Assembly (NCBI GenBank): GCA_947259395.1
Contig: CAMYMN010000006.1
Span: 1 to 53,975 of the forward strand
Direction: 5' to 3'
DNA length: 53,975 nt
From: an uncultured Gammaproteobacteria bacterium
GTDB taxonomy: Bacteria > Pseudomonadota > Gammaproteobacteria > Arenicellales > JAANXG01
The notes beneath the pieces are model-generated. The model ran no database searches and had not been told where the DNA came from. It saw only the letters and a program-made list of their open reading frames with translations. Of the stretch, positions 1-7,247 are shown one piece after another (the first letter of the stretch is position 1; each line of letters starts with the position of its first letter). The position numbers were made by a program, and so were the translations under genes.

Positions 1-75
1 TGCGGTATTACAGTGTCCATCGGTGAAACGGACCTCCAATATAGTAACCTCCAAATTTAACGAAGGTCTGGTGTT

Positions 76-300
76 GGCCTATTCTGTTGAAAAAGCCCGT
101 ATTTTTTCGAACGATAAAATTATTTCCTTTTTAACGAATTTAAAATTTTCGGATACGGGGGGACACTCAGGACTAACGATCTTTTCCTACAGAATTACTG
201 AGAAGCCACCGTATTACGTACCATGAGAAGTTCAGAACGTTTTGGCGTTCTGCAGAAAACAGCTCCTCACGATTTTTCGGCTTTTTCAACAGAATAGGCC
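76..300. repeat. MITE-like element with 22-bp terminal inverted repeats
   Basis: The 22 bases at 76-97 (GGCCTATTCTGTTGAAAAAG plus CC) are exactly the reverse complement of those at 279-300. They enclose about 180 bases that are richer in A and T than the flanks and encode no convincing protein. Perfect termini around a short non-coding core suggest a non-autonomous insertion sequence remnant. I see no clear target-site duplication just outside the repeats. The rest of 1-441 holds no gene I can support. Confidence 0.6.
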
Positions 301-441
301 GGGACTTGCCGTTTGCAGCATCAGAGTTTTGACTTTGATCAGACACTGTCCGTCGAATCGAGTGGGCCGCAATGTAGCACTTTGTTTGCACTTTGAAGAA
401 ACTGTAGGGCGGGGATAGGCGGCATAACTTGTTGTTTTAAC

Positions 442-517
<76 letters not shown>

Positions 518-589
518 ATGTGGTGGATCGAAATCTTGCCGGCAGGAGAACATATTGTAGACCAGTCGCCTTCAATGCTGAAGCACCGG

Positions 590-1177
590 TCACGCGTCAA
601 ATAGATTTCGCAATGCTGATTGGAGATGGGTAAGGCGCGTGAGGGGACTACTTATTTCGAGCAGATACTGTTTGACGACTGTATCCAACGGCAAGATCTC
701 CGCCAGCCGGTAACTCACCCAGCTTGCGTCCTCAAAGTGCCGTTGCACTGAGGCGTAGAGCGGTCCCGCTTCTTCTATAATCTCGGACAGCAAATGCCCA
801 AGTTTCGCGTACTTGGACGGTAACGCTATCACTGGGTCGCCGGGGATCAAGGCAACCTCTGCGGTCAACAGTTGATTGGATTGAATTTGGGTGCCTTGGA
901 TCGTAAATCGATCACCGCCTTCGGCGACAATGCCAAGCAACCCATCCGGCAGCGTATGCCAATCCACGATAGTGGCCAAGGTGCCGATTTCATGGGGTTC
1001 GGCCGGGGTTCCAGCCTCTTTGCCGTCGCGAATCAAACACACGCCAAATGGTGTTTGTTTCTTAACGCAATGACTGACCATTTCGAGATAGCGGGGTTCA
1101 AAAATGCGTAATGGAATAGGCCCTCCGGGGAACAACACGGTACTCAGGGGAAACAGCGGTATGGTGAGGGTGTCCAT
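590..1177 (-). CDS. LON peptidase substrate-binding domain protein
   Basis: A 195-residue protein that looks like a free-standing N-terminal domain of Lon protease without the ATPase or peptidase parts. The N-terminus has the family signature PLFPLSTVLFPGG, followed by LRIFEPRYLEMV at about residues 23-34, and the C-terminal half is helical as in Lon N-domains. Such proteins are cytosolic and are thought to bind protein substrates; their role is not established. I chose the ATG at 1177 because it puts the signature at the N-terminus. A longer reading frame back to 1279 would overlap the divergent gene at 1247. Confidence 0.85.
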   Translation of the reverse strand: MDTLTIPLFPLSTVLFPGGPIPLRIFEPRYLEMVSHCVKKQTPFGVCLIRDGKEAGTPAEPHEIGTLATIVDWHTLPDGLLGIVAEGGDRFTIQGTQIQSNQLLTAEVALIPGDPVIALPSKYAKLGHLLSEIIEEAGPLYASVQRHFEDASWVSYRLAEILPLDTVVKQYLLEISSPLTRLTHLQSALRNLFDA

Positions 1178-1246
1178 CAATAATCGGTTTGTGCGTAGCG
1201 GGCCTGTCAGCGTACGCTTAATGGCGCGGCCATTGCAAGGCGCGAC

Positions 1247-1720
1247 ATGGCATTGAGCAAAATTGTTTCTGGAGGGCAAACGGGTGTAGATCGCGCGGCT
1301 TTAGACGTGGCGCTGGAATCGTCGATTCATTGCGGAGGCTGGTGCCCGGCCGGACGCCGTGCGGAAGATGGCAGCATCGATACGCGCTACCCGTTACAAG
1401 AGACACCCAGTGATCAATATACCCAGCGTACTAAATGGAATGTTCGTGATTCACAAGGTACGTTGATTATTAGCGACCGGCCGCTCACTGGGGGCACACT
1501 GTTTACTAAGGCCTGCGCCGAAAGGCTGCACAAACCCTATTGGATTAGTGAGACAATGGGGACGCTGGACGTTAACGCATTCCGGCGGTGGTTGAAAACC
1601 AACCGCATTGAAATACTTAACGTTGCGGGCCCGCGAGAGAGTCATCGGCCGGGCATTTACGAACACGCAAAAGCATTGTTGCAACGCTTATTGGGTGATC
1701 CTGAACAAAGGGGTGAGTGA
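1247..1720 (+). CDS. Putative molybdenum cofactor carrier protein (MoCo_carrier family)
   Basis: A 157-residue cytosolic protein with a Rossmann-like N-terminus, KIVSGGQTGVDRAALD (about residues 5-20), then GGWCPAGRRAEDG and YPLQE. These are hallmarks of the putative molybdenum cofactor carrier family, which is related to the nucleotide-binding YpsA/LOG superfamily. The family name rests on limited biochemistry, so the exact ligand is uncertain. It is divergent from the LON-domain gene. Its TGA stop overlaps the ATG of the following sulfurtransferase gene (TGATG), which implies translational coupling. Confidence 0.82.
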   Translation: MALSKIVSGGQTGVDRAALDVALESSIHCGGWCPAGRRAEDGSIDTRYPLQETPSDQYTQRTKWNVRDSQGTLIISDRPLTGGTLFTKACAERLHKPYWISETMGTLDVNAFRRWLKTNRIEILNVAGPRESHRPGIYEHAKALLQRLLGDPEQRGE

Positions 1721-2571
1721 TGCCGTATTCGACTATCGTCTCGACTGAGATCATGAAACAACATCTCGATGATCCTGGCTGGATCGTGTTCGATTGCCGG
1801 TTTGCCCTGGATGACACCGAACGCGGTCGACGCGACTATCGGCAAGCGCATATTCCCGGGGCCTATTACGCCCATTTGGATGAGGACTTGTCGGCGCCGC
1901 GGCGGGCTGACAGCGGTCGCCATCCGCTGCCCGACATCGAGCCTTTCTCCGCTTGGTTGGCGCGGCACGGGGTTAGCGATAAGGAACAAGTGGTGGCCTA
2001 TGATGACGCCGGCGGGTCGTTCGCTGCGCGATTGTGGTGGATGTTGCAGTGGTTGGGCCACGGCGCCGCGGCGGTGCTCGATGGCGGCTGGCAGGCGTGG
2101 ACCGACGCCGGCTATCCGGTGAGTCAGGACCTCAGGCCGAGCGCCCATAAGGCGTTTACGCCGCGGCCCGACCGGTCGCGGTGGCTGGATGTCAATCAGT
2201 TGATCGACGCGATGAATACCGATGCGATCCTGGTGCTTGATGCCCGGGCTGCGAAACGGTATGCCGGAGAAATGGAGCCGGTGGATCCGGTAGCCGGGCA
2301 TATACCCGGCTCGGAGAATCTGTACCATATGATGAACCTCGGGGAAGACCGGCGATTTCAATCCGCCGAGATCCTCCGCGATCGATTTGCGGCGCTATTG
2401 CGAGGGCGTGACGCGAGTACGGTGGTGCACAGCTGTGGTTCCGGGGTCTCTGCGTGTCACAATATGTTGGCGATGGAGGTTGCCGGGCTGACCGGTTCGA
2501 AGCTGTATCCTGGATCTTGGAGCGAATGGATCACAGATCCCCAGCGGCCGATCGCGACCGGCCGGGAATGA
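1720..2571 (+). CDS. sseA: Sulfurtransferase, 3-mercaptopyruvate/thiosulfate type
   Basis: A 283-residue two-domain rhodanese. The N-terminal inactive domain contains VVAYDDAGGSFAARLWW. The C-terminal catalytic domain ends with HSCGSGVSACHNM, where the Cys is the persulfide-carrying residue and the CGSGV(S/T)AC loop is typical of 3-mercaptopyruvate sulfurtransferases (thiosulfate enzymes usually have CRKGVT). It would transfer sulfane sulfur to cyanide or thiols in the cytosol or periplasm; no signal peptide is seen. I start at the ATG that overlaps the preceding stop, with AGGGG upstream. Substrate preference cannot be fixed from sequence. Confidence 0.9.
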   Translation: MPYSTIVSTEIMKQHLDDPGWIVFDCRFALDDTERGRRDYRQAHIPGAYYAHLDEDLSAPRRADSGRHPLPDIEPFSAWLARHGVSDKEQVVAYDDAGGSFAARLWWMLQWLGHGAAAVLDGGWQAWTDAGYPVSQDLRPSAHKAFTPRPDRSRWLDVNQLIDAMNTDAILVLDARAAKRYAGEMEPVDPVAGHIPGSENLYHMMNLGEDRRFQSAEILRDRFAALLRGRDASTVVHSCGSGVSACHNMLAMEVAGLTGSKLYPGSWSEWITDPQRPIATGRE

Positions 2572-2633
2572 AAGCACGATATGTTAGGTCCGACCCATTG
2601 GTGTCCCATTAAAACCCCAGTGCCGCCAATTCA

Positions 2634-2756
2634 TGTCATTCCGAGCCTCGCGAGGAATCTCACCGTCTTACACGTTGGTGACGAGTTTGACACGGTGAGA
2701 TCCCTCGGCTTTTAGCCTCGGGATGACAGTTAAAATGTGCCTCAGGATGACAACAA
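2634..2756. repeat. Extragenic palindromic repeats (TGTCATTCCGAG type)
   Basis: The spacer between the sulfurtransferase and tmRNA genes contains TGTCATTCCGAG (2634-2645) and its near-perfect inverse CTCGGGATGACA (2717-2728). A second nested pair is GAGGAATCTCACCGT (2652 onward) with ACGGTGAGATCCCTC (2692-2706). A third degenerate CTCAGGATGACA lies near 2741. Repeats built on ATTCCGAG/GGGATGACA are common extragenic elements in many proteobacteria. They can form a long hairpin in RNA but have no coding content. Confidence 0.6.
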
Positions 2757-2820
2757 TAAGGACCCTTTCTGAGCGTAGCCGAAGGACCTTCGCCGTTTTC
2801 TCGCGCCGAGAAGGTGTGTT

Positions 2821-3175
2821 TGGTGGAGGCGGCGGGAATCGAACCCGCGTCCGCAAGCCCTCCGCACACCGGATCTACATGCTTAGTTCGCCCTTATTTT
2901 GACTGACCGCACACCGGCGAACGAGCGTACTAGTCAGCGAGTCCGCTTGAATTTAACGCAACGTTAACGGACGCAACGTTACGCGATCCTATGTGATTTG
3001 ACCCCTCGAATCCCAATCCGTAGGCAAATCAGGTGAGAGGACTAGCCGGGATTAAGCGGCCAGTTGGTAGTTGTCGTCGTTGGCAACTAATGGTTTGCGG
3101 CTGGATTTACGAGGAATTCCGCACCTCGGCATGCCCCGATGGTTTCGCGACCCACGTCGAAGCCGTGTCGCCCCC
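2821..3175 (-). ncRNA. ssrA: tmRNA (transfer-messenger RNA)
   Basis: The minus strand begins GGGGGCGACACGGCTTCGACG and ends with a T arm GCGGG-TTCGATT-CCCGC, acceptor CGCCTCC and encoded ACCA. The 5' GGGGGCG pairs with CGCCTCC and includes a G3-U pair, so the RNA is charged with alanine. The tag frame, on the minus strand from 3084 to 3052, encodes ANDDNYQLAA followed by TAA, close to the E. coli ANDENYALAA tag. With SmpB, encoded just upstream at 3422-3898, it rescues stalled ribosomes and marks nascent chains for degradation. Length is 355 nt, normal for a one-piece tmRNA. Confidence 0.97.
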
Positions 3176-3196
3176 ATGAGGTGGTATATGGGGCCA

Positions 3197-3202
3197 ATTA
3201 TA
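3197..3202 (-). promoter_or_regulatory. Candidate -10 box for ssrA
   Basis: On the minus strand a perfect TATAAT lies 21 nt before the mature tmRNA 5' end. This would start transcription within a short leader that RNase P removes. No good -35 box is visible at the usual distance, so the assignment is weak. Confidence 0.35.
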
Positions 3203-3421
3203 CGGGATTTCCAGTTGTATCGCGCCTTAGCAGGATTTATGGGCCTCCAGCGTCAGAACACGGCGTTTACTACCGATCGCGGCGCGGTGAGATTCCACCC
3301 GTGTGCCCCCGTGGTAACCCTGGTCACGGCCGCTACCGGCGGTTTTTGGCGTCCCACGCATGACGCGCTGTGGATACCTCAGCGCTCTCGCGTCACTGCG
3401 CCCGATGCCCGGGGTTCTCGT

Positions 3422-3898
3422 CTAGCGGGTTAATTTTTGCAGCCGTTGTTTATCCCGCTCCCATTCCCGCTGCTTGATGGCGGCGCGTTTATCGTGAAGC
3501 TTTTTGCCCTTGGCGAGGGCAATCTTGAGTTTCACGCGCCCGGATCGCCAATATAGGGACAGCGGCACCAGCGTGTAACCACGACGCACTACGGCGCCGA
3601 CGAGACGATCGATTTCAGTCCGGTTCATCAATAATTTGCGGCTGCGTGTCGGATCAGGGTGAACGTGGGTGGAGGCCGACGGCAGCGGCGAAATGTGCGC
3701 CCCAAACAAGAACAACTCCCCGTGGCGCACGATCACATAGCTTTCTTTGAGTTGACCACGTCCGTCGCGCAGGCTCTTCACCTCCCAACCCTCCAGCGCC
3801 AGGCCGGCCTCGAATTCCTCATCAATGTGATAGTCGTGCCGCGCCTTCTTATTGAGTGCGATCGTCGTGGACGCCGGTTTAGTTTTTTTCTTGGCCAT
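3422..3898 (-). CDS. smpB: SsrA-binding protein SmpB
   Basis: A 158-residue basic RNA-binding protein with the SmpB beta-barrel signatures: [18 protein letters not shown] near the N-terminus, [11 protein letters not shown] at about residues 37-47, [11 protein letters not shown], and the C-terminal tail [19 protein letters not shown]. The tail mimics an anticodon stem in the decoding centre. It delivers Ala-tmRNA to stalled ribosomes. Full length matches the family (about 155-160 residues). It is on the same strand as ssrA and directly upstream of it, with about 250 bases between them. It is transcribed divergently from the transporter gene. Confidence 0.97.
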   Translation of the reverse strand: MAKKKTKPASTTIALNKKARHDYHIDEEFEAGLALEGWEVKSLRDGRGQLKESYVIVRHGELFLFGAHISPLPSASTHVHPDPTRSRKLLMNRTEIDRLVGAVVRRGYTLVPLSLYWRSGRVKLKIALAKGKKLHDKRAAIKQREWERDKQRLQKLTR

Positions 3899-4037
3899 AG
3901 AGTTGATACCACTCTTTATGCAACACTAAAACTAATTTGTCAGACTCGTCAATCAAACGGCGATATTAGACTCGGATTGTTACGCTAGACTTCGTGCGCA
4001 CGATGCGCAGTTCCCAGATCTGAAGCATTTATCGAAT

Positions 4038-5435
4038 ATGGTTAACGTGGACGTACACGTCAATTATGTACATGCCCAGTGGTCTTCGCGGTGGGTGTTC
4101 GTGTTGGCGGCGACGGGCTCGGCGGTGGGACTTGGAAACATCTGGAAGTTTCCCTACATGGTGGGCCAAGGCGGTGGGGGAGCGTTCGTGCTCGTTTATC
4201 TCATCTGCATCGTGCTTATCGGTATCCCCATAATGATGTCCGAGGTGCTGTTGGGTCGCCGGGCACGCCGCAGCCCGGTGAACACCATGCGCCTGCTGGC
4301 CCAAGACGAGGGTGCCAGTCCGGCATGGCAGTTTGTGGGTTGGTTGGGCATGGCCACCGGATTCTTGATTCTGTCGTTTTACAGCGTGGTCGCTGGGTGG
4401 ACTCTTGCCTATGTGTTCCGCACCGCGAGCGGCTTGTTCGCGATGGAAAATCCGGAACGCATCAAGGCCCTGTTCGGAGTTTTTGTTACCGATCCGCAAC
4501 AGGTGTTGGCCTGGCACACCTTATTCATGATGATGACGACCATCATCGTCGCACGCGGGGTGCGCGCTGGGTTGGAAAGGGCAGTAAAGTTCATGATGCC
4601 GGTGTTATTCATTCTGTTGCTGGCGTTGGTGTTTTATTCCATGGGCAGCGGCGGTTTTGATGCGGGGTTTGAGTTCCTGTTCCACACCGACTTCAACAAA
4701 CTCACGCCAGCGGTGATCCTCGGGGCGATGGGTCAGGCTTTTTTCAGTCTGAGTTTGGGTATGGGCGCGATCCTGATTTACGGTTCCTATCTACCGCAGC
4801 AGTCCTCGATTGCCGGATCGACCTTTATGATCGTCATCGCCGACACGGTGATAGCATTGTTGGCGGGGCTCGCAGTGTTTCCAATCGTGTTTGCCAATGG
4901 GCTGGAACCCGGGGCGGGCCCTGCTTTGATCTTTGAAACCTTGCCGATTGCCTTCGGGCAGATGCCCGGTGGACTGTTCTGGGGAACGTTGTTTTTTGTG
5001 TTGTTGGTGTTCGCCGCGTGGACGTCGGCGATCTCATTGATCGAGCCGGCGGTGGCGTGGCTGACCGAAACCCGCGGACTCGGCCGCGTGATTTCCGCGG
5101 TCCTGACCGGTGGACTCGCTTGGTTACTGGGCATACTTACGATCATGTCTTTTAGTGACTGGGCGTTCTCGTTTCGCTTTTTGGGCGTGGAAAAAACCAA
5201 TGGTTTTTTCGATATTTTCGATTTATTGACGACAAACATTACACTACCGTTAGGAGGCATCCTGATTGCGCTGTTCGCGGGTTGGAAAATTCAACGCGAT
5301 CACTCCCGGGAAGAGTTGACTCTCAGGAGTCATGCCGGGTTTGAGATGTGGTTGTTCCTTACCCGTTTCGTGTCGCCGGTATTGGTGGGTGTGTTACTGT
5401 TTTATTTGTTATTTGGGCATTATTTCAATGCATAA
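4038..5435 (+). CDS. Sodium-dependent transporter, neurotransmitter:sodium symporter (NSS) family
   Basis: A 465-residue membrane protein with roughly eleven to twelve hydrophobic helices. The N-terminal signature WVFVLAATGSAVGLGNIWKF is the unwound TM1 Na+/substrate site of LeuT/MhsT-type symporters, followed by FPYMVGQGGGGAF. Bacterial homologues mostly import amino acids with Na+; the substrate here is unknown. The C-terminal helix near residues 442-461 suggests a 12-TM form. Its stop overlaps the start of ratA by 8 bases, so the two are probably co-transcribed. It is unusual company for the smpB-ratAB-bamE order. Confidence 0.92.
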   Translation: MVNVDVHVNYVHAQWSSRWVFVLAATGSAVGLGNIWKFPYMVGQGGGGAFVLVYLICIVLIGIPIMMSEVLLGRRARRSPVNTMRLLAQDEGASPAWQFVGWLGMATGFLILSFYSVVAGWTLAYVFRTASGLFAMENPERIKALFGVFVTDPQQVLAWHTLFMMMTTIIVARGVRAGLERAVKFMMPVLFILLLALVFYSMGSGGFDAGFEFLFHTDFNKLTPAVILGAMGQAFFSLSLGMGAILIYGSYLPQQSSIAGSTFMIVIADTVIALLAGLAVFPIVFANGLEPGAGPALIFETLPIAFGQMPGGLFWGTLFFVLLVFAAWTSAISLIEPAVAWLTETRGLGRVISAVLTGGLAWLLGILTIMSFSDWAFSFRFLGVEKTNGFFDIFDLLTTNITLPLGGILIALFAGWKIQRDHSREELTLRSHAGFEMWLFLTRFVSPVLVGVLLFYLLFGHYFNA

Positions 5436-5865
5436 AGTCGAACGTTCGGCATTAGTACCTTTTAGCGCCGAGGAGATGTATGCGTTAGTCGCAGACATTC
5501 CCCGCTATGGGGAGTTCTTAAACTGGTGCGACGCTGCAACCGTGATTTCAGACCAAGGCGATACCGTAACCGCATCGATCATGATCGCATTTAAGGGATT
5601 AAAGAAGAAATTCACGACTAGAAACACCATGAAGCCCTTCGAATCGATCGCTATAAAGCACGTTGAGGGGCCATTCCGCAATCTGGAGGGTGTGTGGCGG
5701 TTCACGCCGTTGAACGAAAAGGCGTGCAAGATCGAGTTGGATCTACATTTTGATTTCGACAGTAAGGTGGTCGCAGCGTTGGTGGGACCGGTCTTTTCGC
5801 ACATCTCCAACACCCAAGTAGATGCGTTCCATAAGCGTGCCCAATCGATCTATGGAAAACGATAG
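5428..5865 (+). CDS. ratA: RatA/Coq10-like START-domain protein
   Basis: A 145-residue polyketide-cyclase/START-fold protein, homologous to yeast Coq10 and E. coli RatA (PasT). Motifs include SAEEMYALVADIPRYGEFL near the start and the C-terminal helix PVFSHISNTQVDAFHKRA. Coq10 proteins bind ubiquinone and support respiration; the E. coli protein was also reported to inhibit 70S ribosome association. The ATG at 5428 is chosen because MHKVERSALVPFS matches the family N-terminus and an upstream extension would lie inside the transporter gene. It overlaps both neighbours, which suggests a tight operon with ratB. Confidence 0.92.
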   Translation: MHKVERSALVPFSAEEMYALVADIPRYGEFLNWCDAATVISDQGDTVTASIMIAFKGLKKKFTTRNTMKPFESIAIKHVEGPFRNLEGVWRFTPLNEKACKIELDLHFDFDSKVVAALVGPVFSHISNTQVDAFHKRAQSIYGKR

Positions 5866-6166
5866 TAAAATCAATGTCGAAGTTGCTTATGCCGAGCCCG
5901 AGCGGCAATATCTGCTCGAACTCACGGTGCCGGCCGGCAGCGATGTCCAACACGTGCTGAACGAGTCGGGATTCATCGAACGGCACAGGCTCGACTTGAG
6001 CATAAACAGGGTCGGAATCTTCGGCCGGTTCGTGGCGTTGGATCACTTGGTCTCCGCTGGCGACCGGGTCGAGGTTTATCGTCCTTTAACCGCCGATCCC
6101 AAAGAAATCAGACGGGAACTTGCGGCGCAAGGCAAGACCATGGGAAGGGGAAAGACGAGCAGTTAA
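5852..6166 (+). CDS. RnfH/RatB family ubiquitin-like protein
   Basis: A 104-residue small protein of the RnfH (UPF0125) family with a beta-grasp ubiquitin-like fold. Visible motifs are VEVAYAEPERQYLLEL at the start, VGIFGRFVALDH and GDRVEVYRPLTADPKEIRR near the C-terminus. It almost always follows ratA; its biochemical role is unknown. I start at the internal ATG 5852, which overlaps the end of ratA by 14 bases and gives the usual family length. The gene ends 21 bases from the convergent bamE gene, with no clear terminator between them. Confidence 0.9.
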   Translation: MENDSKINVEVAYAEPERQYLLELTVPAGSDVQHVLNESGFIERHRLDLSINRVGIFGRFVALDHLVSAGDRVEVYRPLTADPKEIRRELAAQGKTMGRGKTSS

Positions 6167-6187
6167 CGCCGGCGGTGGTTGTACTCG

Positions 6188-6628
6188 CTATTTTTTGAAC
6201 ACCTTGTCCCAACCGCGGCGAAATATTCCTTTTTTCTTGTTTGGTTGCGGTTCAGTGACCTTGGTACCGCCGGTAGATGCCTCGGCCTGTGGCGGCATCG
6301 AGCCGCTCTCTCCGGCGATAACGTCTCCTTGAATCTCGCGAAACGCCTCATCATCAAAAACAATGGTGATTCGCCTATGTTCGGCTTGTTTGGCATTTCC
6401 CGCCCGGAAAGAATAGTAATAATCCCAACGGTCGTTGTGGAATGGGTCCACTACCAAGGGGGTGCCCAGTAAGTAGCGCACTTCGCGCTTTGTCATACCT
6501 TGCTTCAACTGTCCGAGTTGTTCAGCGCTGACGACGTTACCTTGCTGAATATCGATTTTGTATGGGCGAATGCAGCCGCTGAGAAACACCGTTATGGACA
6601 GGGCAAGGATAAATACTAACCGTCGCAT
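6188..6628 (-). CDS. bamE: Outer membrane protein assembly factor BamE (lipoprotein)
   Basis: A 146-residue SmpA/OmlA lipoprotein of the BAM complex, which inserts beta-barrel proteins into the outer membrane. The signal peptide ends in the lipobox LSGC with lipidated Cys at residue 19. The conserved core includes LKQGMTKREVRYLLGTP and DRWDYYYSF. The C-terminal tail is longer than in E. coli and basic (KKKGIFRRGW), preceded by a low-complexity linker. The start at 6628 gives a normal signal peptide; an ATG four codons upstream is possible. It faces ratB convergently, the common order in this class. Confidence 0.94.
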   Translation of the reverse strand: MRRLVFILALSITVFLSGCIRPYKIDIQQGNVVSAEQLGQLKQGMTKREVRYLLGTPLVVDPFHNDRWDYYYSFRAGNAKQAEHRRITIVFDDEAFREIQGDVIAGESGSMPPQAEASTGGTKVTEPQPNKKKGIFRRGWDKVFKK

Positions 6629-6712
6629 GGAAATCGTCACCTTGTGAGTGCGCGGATGATAACGAATGTCGGCCGTTTGGTAAATCGCGGGCGGTCTGGG
6701 TTCAATATGCGG

Positions 6713-7198
6713 CTAAAGATATTTCAATACCGGGGTTTCATCGCAGTTATTGAATTTGTAACAGGTGACACAAATTCCCCAGACCTTTTCCGGCAATACG
6801 TGCTTGGAGACGTTCTCAAATCCCCATTTGTGAAAAAATTGCGGAACGTAGGTCAGCGCCATCAGACGTTTGAATCCACGCGCGCGTGCTTCGTTGATCA
6901 AGTGTTCCACCAATCGACGGCCGAGTCCTTGCCCGGCATAGTCCTCGGCGATCATCAAACTACGAATCTCGGCAAGTTCCGGAGTGAAAATCTCAAGCGC
7001 CCCACAGCCGACGACCCGAGATTGGTCTTCAATGACATAGAAATCGTCCAAGTTGCGCCGGATGTCGTCCACAGTTCGTGGCAGGACATTGCCGAGTGCT
7101 GCGTAACGTTCCATCAAAACGCCAATCGCGAGCGCATCTTGGTCGCTCGCGTGGCGAACCCCCGCTTGTTGCGGATTTTTGAACTCCGAGTCATCCAT
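6713..7198 (-). CDS. GNAT N-acetyltransferase, short ArgA-like
   Basis: A protein of about 161 residues with the GNAT acetyl-CoA-binding motif AGQGLGRRLVEHLI and the preceding AEIRSLMIAEDY. The C-terminal part, FHKWGFENVSKHVLPEKVW then C-V-T-C and CDE, resembles short N-acetylglutamate synthases, which carry a comparable Cys-x2-Cys and Cys-Asp-Glu pattern. It may therefore acetylate glutamate for arginine synthesis, but substrate is inferred only from similarity. A TTG start at 7219 is an alternative. It sits between bamE and recN, where many gammaproteobacteria have fur. Confidence 0.8.
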   Translation of the reverse strand: MDDSEFKNPQQAGVRHASDQDALAIGVLMERYAALGNVLPRTVDDIRRNLDDFYVIEDQSRVVGCGALEIFTPELAEIRSLMIAEDYAGQGLGRRLVEHLINEARARGFKRLMALTYVPQFFHKWGFENVSKHVLPEKVWGICVTCYKFNNCDETPVLKYL

Positions 7199-7247
7199 CT
7201 GGGGGATAGGTTTGTGCAATCGGGTTGATCAAATACACCAGGTGACG

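Noticed and set aside
5428..6166. RatA/RatB as a toxin-antitoxin pair
   Set aside because: The proteins match Coq10-like and RnfH families in the conserved smpB-bamE neighbourhood; RatB is not shown to be an antitoxin, so a housekeeping role is more likely.
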